Assembly (NCBI RefSeq): GCF_009455625.1
Contig: NZ_QPEQ01000002.1
Location: 806,001 to 870,000 of the forward strand
From: Paraburkholderia bonniea
GTDB lineage: Bacteria > Pseudomonadota > Gammaproteobacteria > Burkholderiales > Burkholderiaceae
DNA: 64,000 nucleotides
Direction of reading: 5' to 3'
Made by a program: the position numbers and the translations under genes. This document shows positions 22,744 through 31,700 of the stretch, piece by piece. How positions within the stretch are numbered: the first letter of the stretch is position 1; every line of letters starts with the position of its first letter. The notes under the pieces are model-generated. The model searched no databases. It worked only from the letters and a program-made list of their open reading frames with translations, and was not told the DNA's origin.

Positions 22744-23643
22744 TTATTCACGCCCAAAGGCTGCGGGGTTATCCGTCACCCTGCGCTGGTGTACCCGAGC
22801 CATCCAGTTAGCGTCGTCCGGAACGCTGGCATAGACAGCAGGCTCCCGGCGCTGGGTACCAACAACCTGCGCCATCCATTCACGCCATTCAGCCGCCGAA
22901 TTCATACGCCCATGCTCCACCAATCGCGTGCACTTTTCCGGCGATTGGCAAGAGACCTCCTGAGCCTCGCGTTTAACTGAATTAAGTGAATTAACCGGCT
23001 GAACCGGATAGGCCGATGCATCGTATGCGCCCGCGTGCCTGGCCGATGCCTGATGTGGCAGTCGCGCTTGATCCATGGTGTGTCCGGTGTTTTTTTGTCC
23101 CGCCAGGCCGGCAGCCATCGGGCGAGTCACCGCGCGTGGCATCGGCTGTGCGGTTGAATGAGCGTGAGCCGTTGCCGTTGTAACAGCCAGAGGCACAGCC
23201 TGCCGTTCAGGTAACACAACAGCGGCTAGATCAGCGGATGCAACTGGAACGCTCTGCTCACTACTTCCAGAATTCATCATGATGAGGCCCGCTATGGCTA
23301 GCATTGCGCTCAACGCGATCAGCAACGCCAGCATGTAATTGGTGCGAGACGAGCGGGCACGTGGTGCGCTTTCTCTCAGATACTCACCCGCATCAGCCAT
23401 CGCATCATCGAGGCAGTTCGCGCCCGGACGCGGTGCAGACGCAGACGCAGGCCAGTAAGCGAGCATGCGGACAGAGGATCCAGGCCGCGTGGCAGGCACC
23501 GCGCGGCGGGACTCGCGGCGGGTCGTCTGTGGTGAAAAAAAGCCTGGCCATGCATGGCCAAACGGAGGGGGTAATCGATTTAGTGGCCCCAGCGCCGGAA
23601 TCGCCAGATCGCCCTCAACCGCATGCAGCACACCCCGGCTCAT
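22744..23643 (-). CDS. Single-pass membrane protein of unknown function, coupled to RR-Hpt gene
   Basis: A 299-residue protein with no family I recognise. About 100 Pro/Arg/Ala-rich residues precede one membrane helix (NYMLALLIALSAMLAIAGLIMM). A low-complexity segment follows, then a C-terminal part with two Cys (SCQSPEKC) and the stretch SAAEWREWMAQVVGTQRREPAVYASVPDDANWMARVHQRR. The ATG overlaps the stop of the upstream RR-Hpt gene (ATGA), so the two are translated together. The frame extends 29 codons further, inside the neighbour. A role as membrane partner of the phosphorelay is an inference from position only. Confidence 0.7.
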   Translation of the reverse strand: MSRGVLHAVEGDLAIPALGPLNRLPPPFGHAWPGFFSPQTTRRESRRAVPATRPGSSVRMLAYWPASASAPRPGANCLDDAMADAGEYLRESAPRARSSRTNYMLALLIALSAMLAIAGLIMMNSGSSEQSVPVASADLAAVVLPERQAVPLAVTTATAHAHSTAQPMPRAVTRPMAAGLAGQKNTGHTMDQARLPHQASARHAGAYDASAYPVQPVNSLNSVKREAQEVSCQSPEKCTRLVEHGRMNSAAEWREWMAQVVGTQRREPAVYASVPDDANWMARVHQRRVTDNPAAFGRE

Positions 23644-24458
23644 TGCTGAGGGCTCCCATACGGCAACGGTGCCTGCTTGAGTTGTTCGACTAATTTCCGG
23701 GTAGTGGCGACAAGACAATCCAGCACACACGTTTCAGGCATCTGCTGCGCCGTGCTGGACTGCTGGAAATCACTCATCAAAAGGCGGCTCCCAACCAGGC
23801 CCATCGAACCGCTGAGCCGGTGCAGCGATGAGCGGACCCCAGCAAGATCCGCGCAGCGCCGGTACTTATCCAGGCGCGCCAGATCTTCATCCACTTCACG
23901 ACGCCATTCCTGCAATAGCGAAAACACGTTAACGCCGCGTCGCGCCAGCGCGCCAAGATAATCGAGATCAAATAAATCTGAACCTGCCGGACAGTCAGAT
24001 ATCTGCTGGGACCCTGCAGCCAATGCCAGACCCTGACCCGCTTCTTCTGGCAAAAGTTTTTTCAGGCAGGCTCCCAGCGTATCCAGATCAACCGGCTTCA
24101 CCAGTACGACATCGACGGGCGAACTGCTAGCTGGAGGGCCCTGCTCGACAGTGGCATCGGCAGTCAGCAGAACAATCGGCACACGGATCTGTACCGACTG
24201 CGATAGTTCACGCACACGCTCCGCAAACTCGATGCCGTTGATACCAGGCATCCGCAAATCAGTAATCAGAAGATCAAAGTGATCCCGCTCCATTGCGTCC
24301 AGCGCCTTGCTTGCCGAATCGGTGACGATTGACGTGAACCCAAGCACGCTGAGCTGGCGCGCCAGCACTTTGCGATTGACCGCGTTATCGTCAACGACCA
24401 GAACACGCCGTGGTCCATCGTCAGACGAAAACATGCTGGTCGGGCTCATCGTGTTCAT
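23640..24458 (-). CDS. Response regulator receiver-Hpt fusion protein
   Basis: A 272-residue two-domain signalling protein. The N-terminal receiver has VLVVDDNAVNRKVL (acidic pocket), phospho-Asp67 in DLLITDLRMPG, the Thr of LLTADA and Lys121 in VLVKPVD. The C-terminal half is an Hpt domain with His213 in SSLHRLSGSMGLVG. Receiver-Hpt order is that of the tail of hybrid kinases, but no kinase core is present, so phosphate must come from another protein. It starts 13 nt after the NarL-type regulator stop; an in-frame TTG at 24464 is an alternative. Paralogous in part to the Hpt protein at the other end of the island. Confidence 0.86.
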   Translation of the reverse strand: MNTMSPTSMFSSDDGPRRVLVVDDNAVNRKVLARQLSVLGFTSIVTDSASKALDAMERDHFDLLITDLRMPGINGIEFAERVRELSQSVQIRVPIVLLTADATVEQGPPASSSPVDVVLVKPVDLDTLGACLKKLLPEEAGQGLALAAGSQQISDCPAGSDLFDLDYLGALARRGVNVFSLLQEWRREVDEDLARLDKYRRCADLAGVRSSLHRLSGSMGLVGSRLLMSDFQQSSTAQQMPETCVLDCLVATTRKLVEQLKQAPLPYGSPQQ

Positions 24459-24470
24459 GCTCAAACAAAC

Positions 24471-25094
24471 TCAATCAATTAATTTGTGAAGGACGGCGTA
24501 CTCGATCATCCCGGCCAGCGACTCAAGCCCCAGCTTTTCCTGAATCCGGGTCTTGTATGTACTGACTGTCTTTTCACTCAAAAATAACCGCACAGCGATA
24601 TCCCGGTTATTGACGCCACGTGCCAGGTACTGCAGCACTTCTACCTCACGCGGAGACAGGGCCTCCAGGCGGGCAGCCTTGCCAGGAACGTTCATGGGCG
24701 CGGCAGGAAAACAGTCATAGCCAAAAAGTACCGTTTTGATCGCGGTCACCAGCTCACCCATTTCGCGGCCTTTGCCAACATAACCATTCGCGCCTGCAAG
24801 ATGAGTGTGACCCGCCATAAGCTGTTCGGATTTTGCCGACAAAATCAAAATACGCATCTTGTTATTCACCAGACGAATCCGGCGAATCATGGAAAGACCA
24901 TCAAGATTGGGTAACTCAAGATCGAGGATAAGCAGATCGGGGTTTTCAGAGAGCACCATTTTTAGCCCTTCCTCCCCATCGCCGGATTCACCGATTAACT
25001 CCAGTTCAGGGTCTTCCCGGATCAAGGCAGAAAGTGTCCTGCGAATCATCGGATGATCATCAACAATGATGATTTTTTTCATTCCTTGGCCCAT
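24471..25094 (-). CDS. NarL/LuxR-family response regulator (left copy)
   Basis: A 207-residue DNA-binding regulator. The receiver has IIIVDDHPMIRRTL and phospho-Asp58 in DLLILDLELPNLDGL. The LuxR helix-turn-helix is LSPREVEVLQYLARGVNNRDIAVRLFLSEKTVSTYKTRIQEKLGL. The architecture is that of BvgA/EvgA-type regulators. The ATG at 25094 has an AGAG site; MKKII at 25082 is an alternative but its AAGGA abuts the ATG. It heads a minus-strand unit with the RR-Hpt and membrane genes. The closest relative in the window is the regulator at 49300-49938. No cognate histidine kinase is adjacent. Confidence 0.9.
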   Translation of the reverse strand: MGQGMKKIIIVDDHPMIRRTLSALIREDPELELIGESGDGEEGLKMVLSENPDLLILDLELPNLDGLSMIRRIRLVNNKMRILILSAKSEQLMAGHTHLAGANGYVGKGREMGELVTAIKTVLFGYDCFPAAPMNVPGKAARLEALSPREVEVLQYLARGVNNRDIAVRLFLSEKTVSTYKTRIQEKLGLESLAGMIEYAVLHKLID

Positions 25095-25453
25095 TATAAA
25101 TCTCTACTTTTATGACATAAACTCAAATTGCGATATGAAAATTCTGGATATTTTAAATAATTTTCTGCGGACATCAGAATTTTCTCCTCCTTTATAAAAA
25201 ACTTGTACAAGATAAAATCTCGAAAATGATATTTCCAGGGTTATTCAAAAAATTAATGTGATTTTCATTAATATAAGACGATATTGATTTAATCAAAATT
25301 CACCCGGCAACCACCAAAGTGTAACTTTTGATTAATTAACATCGATTTATTTTTGAATAACATAGAACCAAACAAACAAGACAATAAAAATGCATGCATC
25401 CAGGCTACGCCCGGGTGCATGCATCTCTTTGCTATTGAATCAAACGCATGGAC
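25095..25453. promoter_or_regulatory. AT-rich region upstream of the left NarL regulator
   Basis: About 360 bp, clearly more AT-rich than the genes. It contains ATTAATG-N7-CATTAAT at 25252-25272 and the 10-bp palindrome CTTGTACAAG at 25202-25211, both plausible binding sites. The ompA-side terminator occupies its far end. No protein-like frame was found. Confidence 0.5.
25385..25425 (-). terminator. Rho-independent terminator after left OmpA-like lipoprotein
   Basis: TGCATGCATCC pairs with GGGTGCATGCA (one wobble) across an 11-nt loop; on the minus strand the stem is followed by TTTTTATTG. It lies 30 nt past the lipoprotein stop and isolates it from the regulator genes. Confidence 0.85.
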
Positions 25454-26587
25454 TTACTGCTGTGGTTCTGCGAGAACAGGTTCGACAACCGCTGCAGCCG
25501 GTGCAACTGGCTGCAACGATGTGGATTGATCTACAGGCACAACATCGCTATTGCGGCGCATGAAATTCAATTCCACTCGCCGGTTTGGCTCAAGACACTC
25601 AATTAGCGCATGACGGTTCTTGTCCGAACATTGCACGACAGGATTAGCCTTGCCCATACCCAAAGCCGTCATTGGAACTGCCACACCACCCGACTGCATA
25701 TAGTGTTTGACAGTTTCAGCGCGCCGGGTAGATAACCGCCGGTTATAGCTATCGCTTCCGAGATGATCCGTATAGCCTTCGATCCGGATATTCGTGAGGT
25801 CGTTGGTCAACTTGATGTTCTGAATCAATCCATCAAGCTGCGCACGCCCACTCGGCAACATACCCGCCAGATCACTCCGGTCAAACTTGAAGGTGGCATC
25901 ACCCTGAAGCGTGATCTTCTCCGGAACAACTGGAGCTGCCGCAGGCGGCGGCGTACATGCTGCCAGCGCCGTGCCGATATCAGGCAAACCTTTTTCAAGC
26001 GAATCAACGATCTGCTTGCTTCCCTTGAAGTCGCGCGTCCATGCCTCATGCCCGGCGCGGTACATCTCGACTTCCGCACAAGCCGTCAGGCGCTGCGCGT
26101 CGGTACAGGAAGGAAACTCCGGTGAAGACTTAGCCGCCAGCAAATCTTTCCAGATATCCGGCCGCAACGCCGATGACGTCCTGAGATCCGGATTGTCCGC
26201 GGACAATCCTTGCCCCGATTCAAGTGCTGCCGTCAGTTTGCCAGCTTCAAAGAGCGCCTCTTCGATGAAACCCCACTGGTCCCGATGGCCACGCTCATCT
26301 TGCGCAGCTTTGATCCAGCACTGCGCTTTGTAGCCAAAATAATTGTCCTTGCGCGGACCAAGCGCTTCCAGACGCCGTTGCAAATCAGCTTCTGCCGGCG
26401 TGCTGCGGACACTGCGATACATATCCAGCCATTCAGGCGAAGGCGCTCCCGAATGTGAATCTTGTGGCGTGCCAAAACCGCTATGCAAGATCGTCTGATC
26501 CTGAATCTGTAAAGCATCACGGGTGGCAGGCGAGGTACAACCGGTAATCACCACGGCAAGCGCGATGACCATTAATGAATACTTCAT
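25454..26587 (-). CDS. OmpA-family peptidoglycan-binding lipoprotein (left copy)
   Basis: A 377-residue lipoprotein with lipobox VITGC (Cys17). The middle domain of about 200 residues is of unknown type, with YFGYKAQCWIKAAQDE and LTACAEVEMYRAGHEAW. The C-terminal OmpA domain has FKFDRSDL, GYTDHLGSDSYNRRLSTRRAETVKHYM and LEPNRRVEL, the peptidoglycan (DAP)-binding motifs, then a Pro/Val-rich tail. It reads in the same direction as the adhesin just upstream. The full-length paralogue is at 50221-51252. A role anchoring a surface structure to the wall is inferred. Confidence 0.88.
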   Translation of the reverse strand: MKYSLMVIALAVVITGCTSPATRDALQIQDQTILHSGFGTPQDSHSGAPSPEWLDMYRSVRSTPAEADLQRRLEALGPRKDNYFGYKAQCWIKAAQDERGHRDQWGFIEEALFEAGKLTAALESGQGLSADNPDLRTSSALRPDIWKDLLAAKSSPEFPSCTDAQRLTACAEVEMYRAGHEAWTRDFKGSKQIVDSLEKGLPDIGTALAACTPPPAAAPVVPEKITLQGDATFKFDRSDLAGMLPSGRAQLDGLIQNIKLTNDLTNIRIEGYTDHLGSDSYNRRLSTRRAETVKHYMQSGGVAVPMTALGMGKANPVVQCSDKNRHALIECLEPNRRVELNFMRRNSDVVPVDQSTSLQPVAPAAAVVEPVLAEPQQ

Positions 26588-26607
26588 GTCATGTCTTCCA
26601 TGAAAGA

Positions 26608-26636
26608 GGGTCGCACGGAAATTTCCCGTGCGACCC
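26608..26636 (-). terminator. Hairpin between adhesin and OmpA-like lipoprotein
   Basis: A perfect 11-bp stem, GGGTCGCACGG/CCGTGCGACCC, with a 7-nt loop, 46 nt past the adhesin stop. Only a weak T-rich stretch (TCTTTC) follows on the minus strand, so it may attenuate rather than fully terminate. Confidence 0.55.
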
Positions 26637-26681
26637 AGTCAGCTATCGTTTCAAACTCCTAATCTGGCCTGATGGCCATGC

Positions 26682-28700
26682 TTAGTTGCCGAGAACGATG
26701 CCAATACCCGCACGGACGATGGTGCTGTTGCCGCCCGAGCTGGAAACGCCAAGGTTGTAGTTGACCGTACCCTTGTCATTCCAGCGCGACACGCCAATAC
26801 CCAGCGCCTGCTGACCACGGTAGCTCGCAACACCTGCATTCAAGGTGGTACGTCCTGGCAAGTACGGCGTCACCACGTTCAGTGCTGACGCAGCCGCAAT
26901 ACCCTTGGACGCATTGCGGTCGATGTCACGCATGGACTGATACACCCCGCCCATTGCGCTGCTCAACTGCCCCACGTTGACCGCGTCGGTTGGCGCAGAA
27001 CCTGCCGCCACGTTGGTGATCTGACGCTCAGCACCAAGCGCTCCAACTGAAACTGAGTTGTCACGATCAGCCACCGAGCCTGAACCCAGCGCGACAGCAT
27101 TCATTGCAGGTGCTGACGCATCCGCACCCAGCCCAACCGATTTATCACCCGCGACCACGGTCCGTGCACCCACAGCAATTGCTGAGAGGCCTGTTGCAGA
27201 AGCACCATTGCCGATGGCAATTGCATCAGTGCCTGTCGCAACCGGCGCTACAGGAGGCGTGCCGCTATCAGTAGCAGGACCGTTAATGGTGATGTACGTG
27301 TTGCCACCTGTACCGCCACCGCCACCTGTCGTGATGTTGCTTACCTTGCTTTGCAGCGCAGAGAACTGACCGAAGGTCACCGCATCGCCTGCATCGGTAC
27401 CGTCAGCGATATTCGTCAGCTTCACCGGCGTAGTTGAACCAACACCACCCAATGTCACACGGCTCATGGTTGAGTCGTCATAAGCCACGCCATTTCCGGC
27501 CAGCGAACGGCTACCGACATACGCCTGCATCTGGCTAACGTTGACCGCGTCCGTCGCATCTACACCTGCAGCAACATTCTTCAACTGGCTAGCCGCACCA
27601 CCCGCATTGAAGGTCACACTGCTCTTCGTCGCGTTGTCATAGGCAACGAACGAATTAGTGATCTGCCCTGTGGTGTCAGTGGTCAGCCCTATTGCCTTCA
27701 ATTGCTTCAGGTTGACTGCGTCGTTATCAGTCTGCGCATCTGCAACATTCGACAGCCTGACCGGCGCAGCGCCAGTCGTGCCGCCCAGTGTCAACTGGTC
27801 ATGCTTGGACGAGTCGTACACCACGCTATCGGCTGAACCGCCACCCGAGGAAATCTTCGCACTCAGCGCACTCAGTGCACCATCAATGCCCTCGTATGAC
27901 GCGCCATCCACCTTATAGCTTGGCTTCGTTACCTTGCCATCGGCACCCAGTGCCGAACTACCACCCAGCGCCTGTGCAATGCTGGTAGCCGTGTCGAACA
28001 ACTGCCCAGCATTCACGGCCTGCGTGCTACCGGCCGCTAATTTGCCAGCAGCCACATTAGCCAGAAGCACTGGAGTCGTTGAACCTGCACCACCCAGCGT
28101 CAACTGGTTATGCGCCGGCGTGTCGTAAATCACGCTGTCGGTTGAACCACCTGACTTGGCTGCTGCCGAAATCGCATCCGCCACGTTCTTGTAGTCTTTA
28201 CCGTCAATGGTGTACGTCGGCGTGGAAATAATGCCCTTGTCGTCAACTGTCGTGCCGCCGCCAATTGCCTTCGCCAGGCTGTCCGCCGTACCAAACAGCT
28301 GAGCGCCGTTGATTGCGTCCTTGCTTGCCGACGAAACAGCGCCAATCGCCACATTCGTGATCTTCGTACCGCTAGCGCCACCCAATGAAATCAGGCCTTT
28401 GTTCGTGTCGTCATACGCCACGAATGCGTTGGTCACGTTACCAGCCGTATCGGTCTTGATACCCGCCGCCTGGAATTGCTTCAGGTTGATTGCATCGTTA
28501 GCTTTCTGACCATCAGCGACGTTCGACAGCGTGACGGGAACCGTCGAGCCTGCACCGCCCAGCGTCAACTGGTCGTGCTTCGACGTGTCATACACCACGC
28601 CATCCGGCGAACCCGTTGAACCCGCCGCCGCAGCAGCCGTCAAGGCCGAACCGATATCGGTATACGAGCCACCAGCAACCTTGAAGGATGGCGTTGTCAC
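26682..28700 (-). CDS. Trimeric autotransporter adhesin, C-terminal part with YadA anchor (out of frame with N-terminal part)
   Basis: The 3' portion of the giant adhesin: 672 codons from a GTG that is only a formal start. It continues the stalk with YadA-type repeats (VVYDTSKHDQLTLGGAGST..., NVADGQKANDAINLKQFQ), a Hep/Hag head patch (AIAIGNGASATGLSAIAVGA) and the neck motif AERQITNVAAGSAPTDAVNVGQL. It ends in the roughly 90-residue YadA membrane anchor (GIAAASALNVVTPYLPG..., final GIGIVLGN). Adding one G to the G6 run at 28724-28729 joins it smoothly to the upstream frame (GGGAVIDKDGKV). As sequenced, it lacks any signal peptide. Confidence 0.85.
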   Translation of the reverse strand: MTTPSFKVAGGSYTDIGSALTAAAAAGSTGSPDGVVYDTSKHDQLTLGGAGSTVPVTLSNVADGQKANDAINLKQFQAAGIKTDTAGNVTNAFVAYDDTNKGLISLGGASGTKITNVAIGAVSSASKDAINGAQLFGTADSLAKAIGGGTTVDDKGIISTPTYTIDGKDYKNVADAISAAAKSGGSTDSVIYDTPAHNQLTLGGAGSTTPVLLANVAAGKLAAGSTQAVNAGQLFDTATSIAQALGGSSALGADGKVTKPSYKVDGASYEGIDGALSALSAKISSGGGSADSVVYDSSKHDQLTLGGTTGAAPVRLSNVADAQTDNDAVNLKQLKAIGLTTDTTGQITNSFVAYDNATKSSVTFNAGGAASQLKNVAAGVDATDAVNVSQMQAYVGSRSLAGNGVAYDDSTMSRVTLGGVGSTTPVKLTNIADGTDAGDAVTFGQFSALQSKVSNITTGGGGGTGGNTYITINGPATDSGTPPVAPVATGTDAIAIGNGASATGLSAIAVGARTVVAGDKSVGLGADASAPAMNAVALGSGSVADRDNSVSVGALGAERQITNVAAGSAPTDAVNVGQLSSAMGGVYQSMRDIDRNASKGIAAASALNVVTPYLPGRTTLNAGVASYRGQQALGIGVSRWNDKGTVNYNLGVSSSGGNSTIVRAGIGIVLGN

Positions 28701-31700
28701 CTTGCCATCCTTGTCAATAACGGCCCCCCGCCAATGGTAGCCAGTACCCCTTTGAGCTGGGTAACGTTCACGGCGTCGGTTGTCTCCGTACCGGCAGCGA
28801 CGTTGACGATCTGACGTTGGGTGAGCGTGCTGCCAACCGAAATCGCATTTGCCCGATCGGCTTTGGAACCCGAGCCTAGAGCAATGGCATTGGTTACCTT
28901 CGCCCCTACAGCCGCACCAGTGCCGATAGCCAGAGAATCAGTAGCTCCGATCCCGATCAGGATGCCCTTACCAATACCAATCGAGTTATCCCCATGGACG
29001 GTAGTGCTTGTACCCACCGCGATGGATCCTACGCCGTTAGCTGCAGATCCCGCGCCCACAACGACAGCATCGGTTGCGTTGGAACCCGTTGAGGCCTTTG
29101 CACCAACTACTACGTTATTGAGGCCATTGGTAGCTGCCTGGGAACCGACTGCTGTGGAACTAGCAAAGTTCGTGGCAGCACCAGCACCAACTGCAAGTGA
29201 CAGGTCACCTTGAACCGAAGCCCTTGGACCAATTGCCATCGAATTAGTAGAACTCGCATCAGCACTCGCCTTGGCACCCGTCACTTTTGGACTGACCGCT
29301 ATGTAGTCCGACAGAGGTCCGGCAGCCCCGATAGGCAGCATATCGGCATCTGGGGTAGCGTCCAGCAAATGCACAGCCGGGTCAGCCATCCGGCTTAATG
29401 GCTTTTTCAGCTCGGCGCGCAATGCATTCAGTTGCCCGAGTGTCACGACATCACTAGCATTTATGCCGTCTGCGACGTTAATAATGCGCCGTTCCGCACC
29501 AGCACTACCAACCGAAAACGTGTACTCCTCAGACGTTACGGAGTTGCGGCCAATAGCGACCGAGTTACTCGCCTTCGCAACGGCTCCAGGGCCAATTGCT
29601 ACCGAATTATCGCCTTGTGCATTTGCCAAACCGCCAATAGCAACCGTATCGGCACCACTTGCCGTGGCCGCCGCCGACTTTGACACCACCTTCACATACT
29701 TGATAGACGTTTCAGTGATGTTGTTGATTCCGCCAACAATTGTGCTCAGCGCGTCCATCGCCTTGCCAACGTTGTCGTATTTCTTGTCACCGACCTGATA
29801 GCCGTCCGACAACTTGCCATCCAAGCCTACCGTGACGCCACCACCCAGCACTTTAGCAACGCTATTGGCTGTCTCGTACAACTGCGAACCGTTAATCGCG
29901 TCCTTGCTCGTCGCCGAAACTCCGCCCGACGCTACATTCGTGATCTTCGTGCTAGAAGCACCACCCAATGTAATGGTGCCCTTGTTGGTGTCGTCATACG
30001 CAACAAACGCGTTCGTCAACTGGCCGTTGGTATCAACCTTAATACCGGCTGCCTGCATCTGCTTCAGGTTCACCGCGTCGTTCGCACCCTTGCCGTCAGC
30101 GACATTCGATACGATCACTGGCGTCGTCGAATCCTTGCCGCCCAGTGTGATCTTGCCCTTCGTGGTGTCGTCGTATGCAACAAACGCGTTCGTCAACTGA
30201 CCACTGGTATCAACCGTCATACCGGCTGCCTGCAGTTGCTTCAGGTTCACTGCATCGTTCGCACCCTTGCCGTCAGCGACATTCGATACGATCACTGGCG
30301 TCTTCGAATCCTTACCGCCCAGTGTGATCTTGCCCTTCGTGGTGTCGTCGTATGCGACAAACGCGTTCGTCAACTGACCACTGGTATCAACCGAGAGACC
30401 GGCTGCCTTAAGCTGGGCCAGATTGACCGCGTCGTTTGCGCTCTTGCCGTCGGCGACATTCGATACGATCACCGGCGTCTTCGAATCCTTGCCGCCCAGT
30501 GTGATCTTGCCCTTCGTGGTGTCGTCATACGCAACAAACGCGTTCGTCACCTTGCCGCTGGTATCAATCGTCATACCCGCTGCCTGCATCTGCTTCAGGT
30601 TCACCGCGTCGTTCGCACCCTTACCGTCTGCGACATTCGATACGATCACTGGCGTCGTCGAATCCTTACCGCCCAGTGTGATCTTGCCCTTCGTGGTGTC
30701 GTCGTATGCAACAAACGCGTTCGTCACCTTGCCGCCGGTATCAACCGAGAGACCGGCTGCCTTAAGCTGGGCCAGATTGACCGCGTCGTTGGCGTTCTTG
30801 CCGTCGGCGACATTCGATACGATCACCGGCGTCGTCGAATCCTTGCCGCCTAGTGTGATCTTGCCCTTCGTGGTGTCGTCATACGCAACAAACGCGTTCG
30901 TCACCTTGCCGCTGGTATCAATCGTCATACCCGCTGCCTGCATCTGCTTCAGGTTCACCGCGTCGTTCGCACCCTTACCGTCTGCGACATTCGATACGAT
31001 CACTGGCGTCGTCGAATCCTTACCGCCCAGTGTGATCTTGCCCTTCGTGGTGTCGTCGTATGCAACAAACGCGTTCGTCAACTGACCACTGGTATCAACC
31101 GAGAGACCGGCTGCCTTAAGCTGGGCCAGATTGACCGCGTCGTTGGCGTTCTTGCCGTCGGCGACATTCGATACGATCACCGGCGTCGTCGAATCCTTGC
31201 CGCCCAGTGTGATCTTGCCCTTCGTGGTGTCGTCATACGCAACAAACGCGTTCGTCACCTTGCCGCTGGTATCAATCGTCATACCGGCTGCCTGCATCTG
31301 CTTCAGGTTCACCGCGTCGTTCGCACCCTTACCGTCTGCGACATTCGATACGATCACTGGCGTCGTCGAATCCTTGCCGCCCAGTGTGATCTTGCCCTTC
31401 GTGGTGTCGTCGTATGCAACGAACGCGTTCGTCAACTGGCCGCTGGTACCAATCGTAATACCTGCATCCTTAAGCTGTTTCAGGTTCACTGCATCGGTAT
31501 CGGCCGTACCAGCCGCTACGTTAATCAGTTGCCGCTTGAAAGATGACGAGCCAAAAGACACCGCGTTATCACGGTCTGCTACCGCAGAAGAACCCACTGC
31601 AACCGAGTAAGTGCCGGTGGCCTTGGTGTTGTGGCCCAGTGCGATGCTCTCCGTACCCGTAGCGGTCGTGCCATCGCCCAGTGCTATCGCATTCCCACCC

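Noticed and set aside
30017..31432. CRISPR array
   Set aside because: Units are 177 bp, in frame and without unique spacers; they encode adhesin stalk.
30423..31610. Long plus-strand open frames across the adhesin repeat array
   Set aside because: They are antisense shadows of the 177-bp units: their peptide repeats with the same period and they lack ribosome sites.
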